This document shows, in pieces, positions 1 through 8,471 of a stretch of DNA of 11,353 nt. The translations under genes and the position numbers were made by a program. A model generated the notes under the pieces. That model made no database searches. It had not been told where the DNA came from and saw only the letters and a program-made list of their open reading frames with translations. Each line of letters opens with the position of its first letter. Positions within the stretch are counted from its first letter, which is position 1. This stretch comes from Thalassiosira profunda (lineage: Eukaryota; Bacillariophyta; Thalassiosirophyceae; Thalassiosirales; Thalassiosiraceae): contig JALLAP010000624.1 in NCBI GenBank assembly GCA_036939355.1, positions 1-11,353 of the forward strand, given 5' to 3'.

Positions 1-2059
1 ACTTCTTCAGCAGGATTTGCTGCGAGATCTCGTAGATGCACACATACTTGCTGTTTCCTCCTGCGAGGAGGCATGTTCCATCGGCAGAGTATGCAATGCT
101 CGTGAAGTATCTCGAGGAGGCATTGTTGTCCGCTGTCATCCTATCGTTCAGCTTTCGTCCTCCTTTGATGTCTTTCTGGCCATCAATCTCGCAGACCAAA
201 CTGCCATCGTCGACGTTCCAAAAGCGGAGCAGGCCCCTGATTGTTCCGCTGCAGATTTGGTTTCCGTCCGGTCGAAATGCCACGCACACCACATCGGCGC
301 CACTCTCGAAGCTCTCGGGGGTGGAATCGCTCTTGTACAAGTCCCATACTTTGACGGTGCCGTCCCAACTGGCGCTGGCCAGCGATCCTCGAACGGGATG
401 GAAGGCGAGGCTGGATACCGGTCCCAAATGGCCCGTCAGCACGTCCGTCAACTTTCCCGTCTGCACCGACCAGACGCACACGCGGAACGGCTCGGCCGAC
501 CCGGCGCAGACCACCTCCCCCGACTTGTCCACGGCCATGCTCAGAAACTGGCAGGGAATGTCGGACGTGTACGTTTTGAAGTTGCGGTACCGGTGGAGGT
601 CGTGCGCGCGCACCGTCCCGTCGAGGCTCGAGGAAAGCACGACGGTGGGATTGGCGAATTCCACGGCCGTGACGGCGGCGGTGTGGCTCTTGGGCAAAGT
701 GACGTAGCAGAAGCCGGATTGCGAGTTCCACAGCTTGACGGTCCCGTCTTCTCCTCCTGTTGCAACCACAATCCCGTCCGGCGAGTAGGCCAGGCATCGC
801 ATCCCATACGCGTGCCCGCTCTGCTTCAGGACGTACGTCTCCGACCTCCACTCCCAAATAAGCAATTGTTGCGTCTTGGGACAGCCAAAGGCCAGCCACT
901 CGGCCGAGGGGTTGATCGAAACGGTCCCGATGGTAGAATGGGACAGCGACAGGGTATGGATGTTGGACATCGACGGCAGCTCGTACAGTCCAAAGAGACC
1001 GGTGGAGAATCCGACCACAAGGAGAGAATGCTCCGAGGAGTAGGAGGTGGACACCACGTCTTGCGTGTTGGAGTTGGCGTTGAAGTAGTGCCGGGAGGTC
1101 GTGCCCCACCGTCCCTTGACAATGGCGTGGGCCTGGTCCGACTCCTCGCCGGATTGTCCAGTGGCAGCGGAAGACGCTGCGCCGGCGCCTCCGGAGAAGA
1201 AGTCGACCGCGTCGTTCCCCAAGCTCTCCAAACCAGCCTGTTTGTCCTCCGTGCTTTCCTCCCCTCCCTCTTCCTCCTGCCTTCGACATTCTCGGGTGCA
1301 AATCACCCCGTCCTGGCTCACGGTGTAGCACCGGGCCACCAACTTGCCCGTCAGCGAGCTGCCTGTATTGCCATTCCCCCCGAAGAACTGATCCCGCTCC
1401 GCGAGCGTCTTCCGTCGATCCTCAAAGTGCACCCCGACCAACGGCTTCTTGTGCCCGACGAGCCTCCACGGTTCGTACTCCTTGACGGTGTCGACGGTCC
1501 ACACCCGCGCCTGGCAATCTTTGCCGCCCGCCAGCAATACGGACGAATCGCTCGACCAATCCAACGTGGTCACGTCGCCGACCAAGCCGGTGTACTTGCG
1601 ATGGAGCACCAGCGGGGCAAACTCCCGCCGCAATCCCGGCGTGTGCCAGACCTGCACGTGCTTGCCAAAGCTCACGGCGAACTTTGTGCCGTCGGGGCTG
1701 AACTTCATTTCGCGGACGGGCCGCTTGAACTTGAACCGATGCAATATCACCCCTCTATGATAGTTCACCAGCATGGCATAATGGTTAACATCCACAATAA
1801 TGAGCAGCCGGTCATCATTAGGTGACAGCGCGATGCGCCGAATGTTCGACCGCGCCTCCACCGGCAACGTGCGGCAGCTGTGGTGCAGCAAGTCCAACAC
1901 CTGGACGCGGTTCCCGACGGGCGACAGGACGGAATTGCCGTCCGCCGTAAAGACGAGGTTGGCCCCCTTGGCGGAGGAGGCGAGGGCGTTGGAGCCGGTG
2001 GCGGATGGGGCGCCGTAGGATGCCCCGCAGAGGCGGTGGAGCTTGTAGTTGAACTTCAT
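1..2059 (-). CDS. PWP2: PWP2/UTP1, WD40 protein of the small-subunit processome (3' end outside window)
   Basis: PWP2 (UTP1) is a scaffold of the UTP-B subcomplex, which binds U3 snoRNA and pre-rRNA in the nucleolus during 18S rRNA maturation. The minus-strand frame is open without introns from ATG 2059-2057 to the window edge, giving 686 residues; known PWP2 proteins are about 920, so the last WD repeats and the C-terminal helical domain lie outside. The family N-terminus is clear: MKFNYKLHRLCG at 1, then a TADGNSVLSPVGNRVQV stretch. Further family blocks are WRSETYVLKQSGH near residues 400-412 and GGNSKYVCIYEISQQIL close to the visible end. Several WD-type blades can be read, for example DGTVKLWN and DGTVKVWD. 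An acidic, Gly/Ser-rich insert lies at about 260-312, where other PWP2 proteins also carry a variable linker. It is divergent from the transaldolase gene. Identification is very secure; the start is the first ATG and matches the family start. Confidence 0.95.
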   Translation of the reverse strand, partial: MKFNYKLHRLCGASYGAPSATGSNALASSAKGANLVFTADGNSVLSPVGNRVQVLDLLHHSCRTLPVEARSNIRRIALSPNDDRLLIIVDVNHYAMLVNYHRGVILHRFKFKRPVREMKFSPDGTKFAVSFGKHVQVWHTPGLRREFAPLVLHRKYTGLVGDVTTLDWSSDSSVLLAGGKDCQARVWTVDTVKEYEPWRLVGHKKPLVGVHFEDRRKTLAERDQFFGGNGNTGSSLTGKLVARCYTVSQDGVICTRECRRQEEEGGEESTEDKQAGLESLGNDAVDFFSGGAGAASSAATGQSGEESDQAHAIVKGRWGTTSRHYFNANSNTQDVVSTSYSSEHSLLVVGFSTGLFGLYELPSMSNIHTLSLSHSTIGTVSINPSAEWLAFGCPKTQQLLIWEWRSETYVLKQSGHAYGMRCLAYSPDGIVVATGGEDGTVKLWNSQSGFCYVTLPKSHTAAVTAVEFANPTVVLSSSLDGTVRAHDLHRYRNFKTYTSDIPCQFLSMAVDKSGEVVCAGSAEPFRVCVWSVQTGKLTDVLTGHLGPVSSLAFHPVRGSLASASWDGTVKVWDLYKSDSTPESFESGADVVCVAFRPDGNQICSGTIRGLLRFWNVDDGSLVCEIDGQKDIKGGRKLNDRMTADNNASSRYFTSIAYSADGTCLLAGGNSKYVCIYEISQQILLKK

Positions 2060-2422
2060 GATGGGAGGAAGGGGTTGCGTCGCCGCCGCCGGTCGTCTTG
2101 TGATGGTGCGTGGGGCGCGTGGGCCGGGGGCCGGGCGGGGATTTGCAAATCGGTGGCGACGAAGGACGAAGGGCTGCGAAGGGACGGATGTGCGGACTCA
2201 CCCCGTGTCGTACTTTTTGACACCGCCGACCCCGACCGGCGACCGACGCCGAGCGACGTCGAAAATCGATGAGAACTCGGCTGACACGACAGCCCTGCTC
2301 CTGCCCAGCCACTCCGTTCAGCTTGGCGGCTCCGCTCCGATCTCCGATGCTCTCATAAATTGCAAAGGCAACAAACGCCAACACTGCCGCGAATTGATAG
2401 CCAACCCATCCAAGCAGGCAAC
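2060..2422. promoter_or_regulatory. Head-to-head promoter region of PWP2 and transaldolase
   Basis: This 363-bp spacer separates two divergently read start codons and so must hold the 5' UTRs and promoters of both genes. No clear TATA box was seen near either gene; an AT-rich patch (CATAAATTGCAAAG, 2353-2366) lies about 60 bp before the transaldolase ATG. Two copies of the TTGCAA palindrome occur here, at 2143-2148 and 2360-2365; the first sits inside a 12-bp perfect palindrome. The side near PWP2 is very GC-rich. That it works as one bidirectional promoter is inference from spacing. Confidence 0.5.
2140..2151. repeat. 12-bp perfect palindrome GATTTGCAAATC
   Basis: A perfect inverted repeat lies in a GC-rich stretch 81 bp upstream of the PWP2 ATG, where an AT-rich block stands out. 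Its core is the TTGCAA hexamer that recurs through the window. It could be a site for a dimeric transcription factor; the sequence gives no direct proof. Confidence 0.4.
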
Positions 2423-3481
2423 ATGAGTCGGGTCGAAAAGCTCAAGCGTCTCACGACCGTCGTCGCGGACACGGGTGAGTAATCATGGTAACGAAATTGA
2501 GTGCGCAGAACATAGATACAAGGCTCACGCCGTGCGTGCCGCATCTCAGGGGACTTCAATGCGATCAAACGATTCGCCCCGCAAGATGCCACCACCAACC
2601 CCTCTCTCATCTACAAGGCGGCAACTATGGAGGAATACGCCCACATCGTCGACGAGGCCGTGGCCTACGGCGGAGGCGATCTGTCAGTGACGATGGACAG
2701 GTTGGCCGTGGGATTCGGCACCGAGATCACGAAGATCGTGCCCGGTTACGTCTCGACCGAAGTGGACGCGCGGCTGTCGTTCGACACCGCCGGGACAGTC
2801 GCGAAAGCGCGGGAGCTCATCCGCATGTATGCCGAAGCGGGTGTGCCAAAGGAACGCATTCTCATCAAGGTCGCCGCGACGTGGGAGGGCATCCAGGCGG
2901 CCAAGATCTTGGAAAGCGAAGGCATTTCGTGCAATGCCACGCTCATCTTCTCGATTGCCCAGGCCGTGGCCTGCGCCGAGGTGGGATGCACCCTCATCTC
3001 GCCCTTCGTCGGCCGCATCATGGACTGGCACAAGAAGGCCCGGGGCGTGGAGAAGTTCGCCCCCGCGGAGGATCCGGGAGTCATGAGCGTCACGGCAATT
3101 TACAACTATTTCAAGAAGCACGGTTACGATACGATCGTGATGGGCGCGAGCTTCCGCAACACGGAGGAGATTTGTGAATTGGCGGGGTGCGACCGTCTGA
3201 CCATCTCGCCGAAATTGCTGGACGAGCTGACGAACAACACGGGCGACTTGCCGCAGAAGCTGGATGCGGAGAAAGCGAAGAAAATGGATATTCCAAAGAT
3301 CGACGTGACGGAGAGCAAATTTCGCTGGATGCTCAACGAGGACGCCATGGCTACGGAGAAGCTCGCCGAGGGGATTCGGGGATTTACAAAGGACATTCGA
3401 AAGCTGGAGGAAATCGTTCAGGTGAAGATTGATGCGCAGGGCAACAAGAGGCGCAAGGTCTCGGAGGCCTCGCACAACTGA
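2423..3481 (+). CDS. Transaldolase (EC 2.2.1.2), two exons
   Basis: Transaldolase moves a dihydroxyacetone unit from sedoheptulose 7-phosphate to glyceraldehyde 3-phosphate in the non-oxidative pentose phosphate pathway. Exons are 2423-2474 and 2550-3481; the 75-nt intron (GTGAGT...CTCAG, phase 1) splits Gly18 and carries an in-frame TAA if retained. The protein has 327 residues, normal for the TalB/TAL1 class (about 317-335). Visible family motifs are VVADTGD with Asp16, the [11 protein letters not shown] block at 30-40, TEVDARLS with Glu88, and [11 protein letters not shown] with the Schiff-base Lys124. The SFRNTEEI and ISPKLLDEL blocks follow near 218-244. There is no N-terminal presequence, so a cytosolic enzyme is likely. 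The last residues carry a basic KRRKV cluster followed by a short polar tail. The start is supported by the match of the first 20 residues to bacterial and yeast enzymes. Confidence 0.95.
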
Positions 3482-3599
3482 AGTCTGGGGCGATATGCAT
3501 GTGTGGGAATTGCAGTACTTCGGGGGTGGGATAGACTGTACAGGTTGAGCTGAGAAACTGAAGAGCAATAGCCGATATCGGAAGGCTTGCAACAAAGCA

Positions 3600-4859
3600 T
3601 CAAATACTAGTGTTTGCTTTAGCTGATTCTGGCGTAATTGCCAGCACGCTGCAATTGCCGAAATCGTGTATCAACGGCGAGTAACCAGTCCATCCTTTGG
3701 TCTTGCGCACCTTCTCTGGACCGTACTTCAATAAGAAATCGCTCTGCTTCGTTGCCACTGCCGATATCCCTCCTGCTCCGCTCTTCTCTGGCGATGCAGC
3801 TGCATGCAATGCATTTGCAAATTTCGCCAGGCGTCCGAAGTCGGTAGGAAAGAGAATGTCGCACAGTGCATCCGGCGGGTCGGTGAGGTAGCATGGATGA
3901 TCATTTCCCTGCATATCCGTCACCAATGGATCGCCGACTGCGGACTCTGCAGAAGGAAACTGGCCAGTACGCAGACTTGGCGGAGGCAGCCAGTCGAAAT
4001 CTGCAAAGGCAACGCTGGAGTTGGGTCTGCTCTCGAATATCTTCGTCAGTATCCCAAGAGCCACCGTTGGTACCCACATTGGTCCGTGCGAAGCCGTGGG
4101 TGCATAAAGCGAAGGCGCCACCGGCAGAATGCGTTGCAAAAGTGGATCGTCGATTGGAGAGTAAGTTTCGTCGTGCCTTTGCGATGTGTCTTTGCCGGGA
4201 GATGTAACGGCTTGTAATACGCCCCCAGTGTCCAGACACCTCTTTATTTTGTCGTGTGGCAGATTATCGAGTAGCTCCAATGCAATCACTGATGTGGGCA
4301 TGTCAGATGACGTCAGGAACTCTGACTTTCCCTCTGCAACATTCATCATGTCTACATTCTTCAGCTTAACTTTGTCAGAATGAGTTGATCCTTCTATCAA
4401 GACTGAACGCTGCAACTCGTGCAGCGTCGGACTGGCATCGAAAATGGTGTAACTTTGCAGCCTGTCATACATCTCCGGGTGGCAGTTGCGCAGATGGTCA
4501 AGCAACGCATTTGCATTGGTGCCCCGTCCTCCGCCCAACTCGACCACGTCAAAGACCCCGTTGTCGTATCTGTGCAAATTGTGCAGTGTCGTTTCCATCG
4601 ATTGGCTCACAAAGTTGGCCAAGATGTTCGAATAGTGCGGACAGAAGAGCTCAACCGGAGTCAGCCACTGGCCCTGCTGCGCCTCGTAGACGCGTCGGTA
4701 CGTGCGCTTCCAGTGCCATTCGTTTAGCAAAGAGCTAAAATCGATGCTCCTCGGAGTCGTGGCACCGACGCTGCCGACGACTCGATCGGCGGGCTGGGCG
4801 TAATATTCCGCCAGCCGCTGGCACAGGTAGCGGCGGAGGAGGGTGCGCTGGCCGCCCAT
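3600..4859 (-). CDS. SAM-dependent methyltransferase of the MidA/NDUFAF7 superfamily (PF02636-type)
   Basis: The product is a 419-residue intronless protein. It shows a Rossmann-type SAM-binding motif VELGGGRGT at 106-114 and the conserved acidic/Pro block LELLDNLP at 194-201, which corresponds to the E-x-x-D-x-x-P segment of MidA proteins. WLTPVELFCPHYS near 65-77, a VPT...DFDWLPP stretch at 263-293 and ILFPTDF at 335-341 fit the branch that includes the uncharacterised yeast protein YKL162C more closely than NDUFAF7 itself. In animals NDUFAF7 methylates an arginine of complex I subunit NDUFS2 in mitochondria; the substrate here is unknown. The first 20 residues (RTLLRRYLCQRL) are basic and hydrophobic, so mitochondrial import is possible. 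The start is fixed by an in-frame TAA at 4904-4902 with no ATG in between. The gene converges on transaldolase (118 bp) and diverges from the cysteine-rich gene (223 bp). The superfamily is fairly sure, the substrate not. Confidence 0.72.
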   Translation of the reverse strand: MGGQRTLLRRYLCQRLAEYYAQPADRVVGSVGATTPRSIDFSSLLNEWHWKRTYRRVYEAQQGQWLTPVELFCPHYSNILANFVSQSMETTLHNLHRYDNGVFDVVELGGGRGTNANALLDHLRNCHPEMYDRLQSYTIFDASPTLHELQRSVLIEGSTHSDKVKLKNVDMMNVAEGKSEFLTSSDMPTSVIALELLDNLPHDKIKRCLDTGGVLQAVTSPGKDTSQRHDETYSPIDDPLLQRILPVAPSLYAPTASHGPMWVPTVALGILTKIFESRPNSSVAFADFDWLPPPSLRTGQFPSAESAVGDPLVTDMQGNDHPCYLTDPPDALCDILFPTDFGRLAKFANALHAAASPEKSGAGGISAVATKQSDFLLKYGPEKVRKTKGWTGYSPLIHDFGNCSVLAITPESAKANTSI

Positions 4860-5082
4860 CGAGATCTTTGCTCCGACGGCCCCGGGTTGGAAATTGGGAG
4901 GTTATCGAAATGTACTAACTCCTACGTAGAAATTCTACACGATCTTTTGTGTCAACTTCTATGCGCGCCCCCGGCCCGCCCCCCACCGCTCTAACGAACA
5001 AAGCAAGCACTCTATCCGCGAGACGCCACCGACCGCCGGCCCTCGCCCACGCCTGCTACCCCGTGATCTCAGGGACCCCACC
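4860..5082. promoter_or_regulatory. Head-to-head promoter region of the PF02636 methyltransferase and the cysteine-rich gene
   Basis: This 223-bp spacer is the shortest of the three divergent regions. It is split into an AT-richer half (about 4891-4960) and a C-rich half (about 4964-5082). The AT-richer half holds the 8-bp palindrome CTACGTAG (4922-4929) overlapping the inverted repeat GTAGAA-A-TTCTAC (4926-4938). No TTGCAA copy and no clear TATA box is present. Its role as a shared promoter is inferred from position. Confidence 0.45.
4926..4938. repeat. Short inverted repeat GTAGAA-A-TTCTAC
   Basis: Two 6-bp arms match perfectly around one central A. The element lies about 145 bp before the ATG of the cysteine-rich gene and about 67 bp before that of the methyltransferase gene, so it could serve either. 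The GAA-N-TTC spacing is one base short of a standard heat-shock element, so I do not call it one. Confidence 0.3.
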
Positions 5083-5985
5083 ATGGCGTGCCTGTTCTGC
5101 TTTTCCGGCGATAAGCTGGGCGTAAGTGGCGGCGCCTAATAATTGAATTTTTTTGCAAATATCATGCATGCACCTTCCACACCTCCCTCACACTCTCGCT
5201 CTCTGTTAACACACACACGCGCCAGGCCGATGAAAGGAAGGGGAAGTACGGCGATTTGTGGTGAGTGTTTTGGTCTGGCTGCAACATCGATTGCGTTGAA
5301 TCAAATCTCATACTTTCCATTGCTGTCACACATCAAAAATCACAGGGGGCAGTATGCCGACAACGACCGTCAGTTCAAAGTCAAGCTATGCGGGGCGCCT
5401 TGCGCCGAGCCATGCTGCTGGATGGGCAGCATGGTCTGCTGGCCCTGCGGTCAGTACAAGCTGCGCCACATGGCGCTCAACCACGTCAATCCCGGGAGCG
5501 GATGGAGCGACTACAAGTGCTGCCAGGGGATGTTCGGCGGGTGCTGCTGCATCAGGGTGAGAGATGACGTGTGATGGTTGACGTTGCTTATGATTGCTCT
5601 ATCTTACTGTGGATTTTCCCTGTAGCCCGGTCAAATGGGAGAGTCCTCTTGCCCCCAGTGCTGCATGTGCTTGGAGGGCTGTCTGCTGCCGGGGATGGCA
5701 GTAAGCGCCTCCCAGGGCGTCATCATGCGGCAGTACCAGCTCGGGCTCGATTCCGACGACGTCAGGCTCATTCGCTGCAACAACTGTCTTCAAATCCTCG
5801 CCTGCGTCGCGTCTTGCCTCAACATCTGCATTGATTTCGACGGGGATGATGCGATCGTCGGATTGATCAATCTCATTGCGGATATCACCTTTTGTTGTGT
5901 CAGCGGGTGTATGACTGCCAGAGTCTACCATGAGATCAAGGAAAGGGAGAAGGAGGCACCGGAAGCCTTCCACATGGAGCGTTGA
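5083..5985 (+). CDS. Cysteine-rich protein of unknown function, four exons
   Basis: I do not recognise a named function. Exons are 5083-5121, 5226-5260, 5346-5556 and 5626-5985, with introns of 104, 85 and 69 nt in phases 0, 2 and 0, all GT-AG with GTAAGT, GTGAGT and GTGAGA donors. The 214-residue product has 26 cysteines, many paired or in short runs (CC at 48-49 and 83-84, CCC at 91-93, CPQCCMC at 104-110). The second half contains RCNNCLQILACVASCLNICI (145-164) and AIVGLINLIADITFCC (171-186), two hydrophobic stretches that could lie on or in a membrane. It ends with a charged helix-like tail. The N-terminus MACLFC could be acylated. From memory, similar proteins with an NCLQ-plus-IADL pattern occur in oomycetes and other protists, but I cannot name a family. 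The start ATG has a favourable CCACC context. It converges on the sugar-kinase gene, 172 bp away. Confidence 0.75.
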
Positions 5986-6157
5986 GCAGCGGAGGTGTAA
6001 GATGTGTGTGAAATGGGGGCACTGTGCTGATGAGGCTACAGATAATTTCAGTGGGTGGGTGGATAGAAGGTGGATGGCCGCTTAGGATGTGTTAGGGATA
6101 TTGATGATGCATTGGTACGTTGCGATAGGATTTATCTAGCGATCTTTTTATGTGCAG

Positions 6158-8058
6158 TCATGTGTCACTTGCATTCCAGGTAGGCGCCATCGCATCTATT
6201 ATGGACTCTTGTTTCGACAACGCGGCCTCCCAGTGCTCCTTCACTGAAGATTCTTCGGTTGATTTCGTTTCCCGCTCCACTACCAAGAGCTCTTCGGCTC
6301 TGTACGTTGCCAGGGGATTTCCGAGTTCTCTCTGGCGCAATGAGCCAGCCATTAAGATTGCTGCGCCCCGGCTGCTGCCCTCTTTCGACTCGGCATCTAC
6401 TACAACATCCATCGAAGTGCAATCGGCAAGCATCTGCCGCCAAAGAGGATTGCGCTCCAAGGCATTGCCACTTGCGACAACGGTGCATTTACCGGAGCTA
6501 TCTTGTTCAGCCCCCTGCGAACGACACGCTTCATTTACCAAGTTCAAGACGCAGCCGATCCGCAGTATCACACTCTCAAGACACGCATACATGATGTCCG
6601 TGGATGTTGTCTCTCTCGTGATGCCTGAAATACAGCCTTGGGCTCCACCCCGAAAGCCGGTACTTCGTTCACCACTGAGGAATGGAACCATTGCCACTCT
6701 ATTGGGTGGGTCAGGCGACGCGCAATTCTTGATATACATATCATTGGCTTGCTCCAAACAAGCTTCGAAGGATTCTGTCGATTGCAAACTCAGAAGCGAC
6801 CGAGCCCACTCGACGACACTGCCCCCATCCGTCAAAGCCCCGCCCAACAGAACATGGCCGCGATCCACGCGATAACAAAATAGTCCGGGAGGAACCGAGA
6901 TGTCATTCGCATTTGCAGGCTGCTTCGATGCCTGGTTCTCCATTGGCAGGGGCAGGCACACTCGTGCTGCCGCCGACGTTCCAATTGTCACCGCGATGCG
7001 ACGACTTCCGGATGAAGAAGGGCCGCATTTGCTTCCAATATTTGCCGCAGCGCCATCGCCGACTCCAAAGAACAGAGAAAGCGACCTCGATCGAAACTCT
7101 GGCCACCGTTCCCAGTACGCGTTGTCGCTTCCATCGTCGCGCCGTTGCGGGATGCCCCCAACCAGAAAGGGAAGGTTGGCATCAAAATCTATCACCGGCG
7201 GGAGAATGTCTATGTCATCAGGCTCATAGTCGTCATCAGGCTCATAATCGTCGCAGCTTTTGATGGCGTCCTCGCACCTCTCCAAAATGTCCACCACGTC
7301 ATCGTCCCAGCAGCATTTGCGAAAGTCCAGCATCCCCGTCCAACTCGCCTCGGAGATGCTCATTGGCATTTGAATGTGCGGCTTTCCGCACCACCGATAA
7401 AGACAGATGGACGAGATGGATGTCCACTTGTCGATCTTGCCAAAGAGGGATCGGTTCTCCTCGTTGCCGTAAAATGCGAGGAGCTGGGGCAACGCGTAGG
7501 AGGTGTGGATTGGGGTTCCGGTACGCTGGTACAGCTCTTCCACTCTTTCCGGCCCGAGAGTGCTGTATCGATTGCAAATAATGTTAGATTCACTGAAATG
7601 GTCCTCGACCAATGTTCGTCTTCAAACATAAACACTCACTCTCGCAGACCCTGGCATTCTTTCACGACGTCCTCCCGATTGCACGCGTAGCTCAGCGTCG
7701 CCGCCTCCCCCACCGGCTCTCCGTAGCTGTTGACGCCCACTAGGTTCATCACAAACGTCGAGAAGCCCACGCCAACCAGTTGATACTCTTCGAATATGTT
7801 CTCGCGCAGCAGCCGCAACGCTTCGTCGACACAGTCGTCGATGGCCGCCAACACCTCTTGGATTTTGATGTGGCCCGTGGCGGGGACGACGGCGGCGAGG
7901 GGTATCGCGTGGCTCGCGCCCTCGATGGCTGCCACGAGGGAGGGGGCCGAATCTGGCTGCTCAATATTTGCATTAGCATTTACGCCGCCGCGGTATTCGT
8001 AGGCGGTGCAGCGGACGCTTGAGCTGCCGGCGTCGACGGCGAGGAGGATCGACTTCAT
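6158..8058 (-). CDS. FGGY-family carbohydrate kinase, gluconokinase-like, two exons
   Basis: FGGY kinases phosphorylate sugars or polyols with ATP; this one resembles the bacterial FGGY gluconokinase branch (gluconate to 6-phosphogluconate), although the substrate is not proven. Exons are 8058-7640 and 7562-6158; the 77-nt intron (GTGAGT...TACAG, phase 2) joins residues 139 and 140. The product is 607 residues, against about 500 for typical members. Motifs are the phosphate-binding LLAVDAGSSSVRC near 5-17, RTGTPIHTSY at 153-162, GVGDGAAANIGS near 306-317, VTIGTSAAARV at 331-341, GGALTDGGSVVEW at 380-392, PFLSGERS at 433-440, VVASGNALERNPLW at 501-514 and SSRGAAIL near 536-543. Extra length comes partly from an acidic tandem repeat at 244-258 and from a Glu/Lys-rich C-terminal tail. 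No targeting presequence is evident, so it is probably cytosolic. It diverges from the SET-domain gene. Family call is secure, substrate only likely. Confidence 0.88.
7214..7249 (-). repeat. 18-bp tandem duplication inside the sugar-kinase gene
   Basis: Two adjacent 18-bp copies (7214-7231 and 7232-7249) differ at one base (7229 versus 7247), followed by three more matching bases. On the coding strand they give two copies of a DDYEPD unit within residues 244-258. The high identity points to a recent in-frame slippage or duplication. It lies in a region of FGGY kinases that varies in length, between the DILERCEDAI helix and the ILPPVIDFDA block. Confidence 0.85.
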
Positions 8059-8471
8059 GGCTGTTGGCTTTGTATGTGTTTGCGTAGGATACCGGACGAC
8101 GAATTGCAGGACCTCTAGACGATCACATCATATGAGCGCGAGAGCCGAACCGAATTTATGAAGGCCCCGGTCGGCTTGTTGGCGGCCCTGACGCCGCCGC
8201 CATTGTCGGGAAGGGGCGCCATGGCCCCAAGAATCAAGCTCACATCCAAGAGCCGAGCAAGAGTCGGGGTGTTGCAACATCGAGTCGCCTCTGAGTCGAG
8301 TCCGACCAGGTCCGACCCAGATTTTTTAGCTCCGCACCTTCGCTCAGAAGATAATTGGCGGGAAGATCCTCACTTTGCAAAGAAGCGCGAGAAGAAGCAA
8401 GTAAGCGAGCAGCCAACCTCACACGCACGACGGGCCTGCGGTCCTTTTGGCCGTCTATCAAGGCTGGGAAG
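8059..8471. promoter_or_regulatory. Head-to-head promoter region of the sugar kinase and the SET-domain gene
   Basis: This 413-bp spacer is the longest in the window. No coding exon was convincing in it. Plus-strand ATGs at 8158 and 8221 share a frame that runs out of phase into the SET gene, so transcription of that gene probably starts downstream of 8221. Two TTGCAA palindromes are present: TGTTGCAACA at 8270-8279 and CTTTGCAAAG at 8373-8382, each 10 bp and perfect. The second lies 89 bp before the SET ATG. Shared regulation of the two genes is inference. Confidence 0.5.

Noticed and set aside
17..1825. Long open frame of about 600 codons on the plus strand opposite PWP2
   Set aside because: It is the mirror of a well-conserved minus-strand gene; its translation shows no recognisable domain and is rich in Arg, Gly and Pro as expected for an antisense frame in GC-rich coding DNA.
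1818..2384. Minus-strand frame across the PWP2 start and promoter
   Set aside because: It overlaps the real PWP2 start in another frame and its product is low-complexity Pro/Arg sequence from the GC-rich promoter.
2684..3595. Minus-strand open frame of about 300 codons opposite transaldolase
   Set aside because: It lies fully over the conserved second exon of transaldolase and codes an Arg/His/Leu-rich sequence without motifs.
4308..4315. TGACGTCA, a CRE-type bZIP site
   Set aside because: It lies within the coding sequence of the PF02636 methyltransferase, far from any start codon, so a regulatory role is not supported.
8355..8471. N-terminal extension of the SET protein by 39 codons
   Set aside because: The frame is open but begins with TTG and contains no ATG before 8472; starting at 8472 places a signal peptide exactly at the N-terminus.
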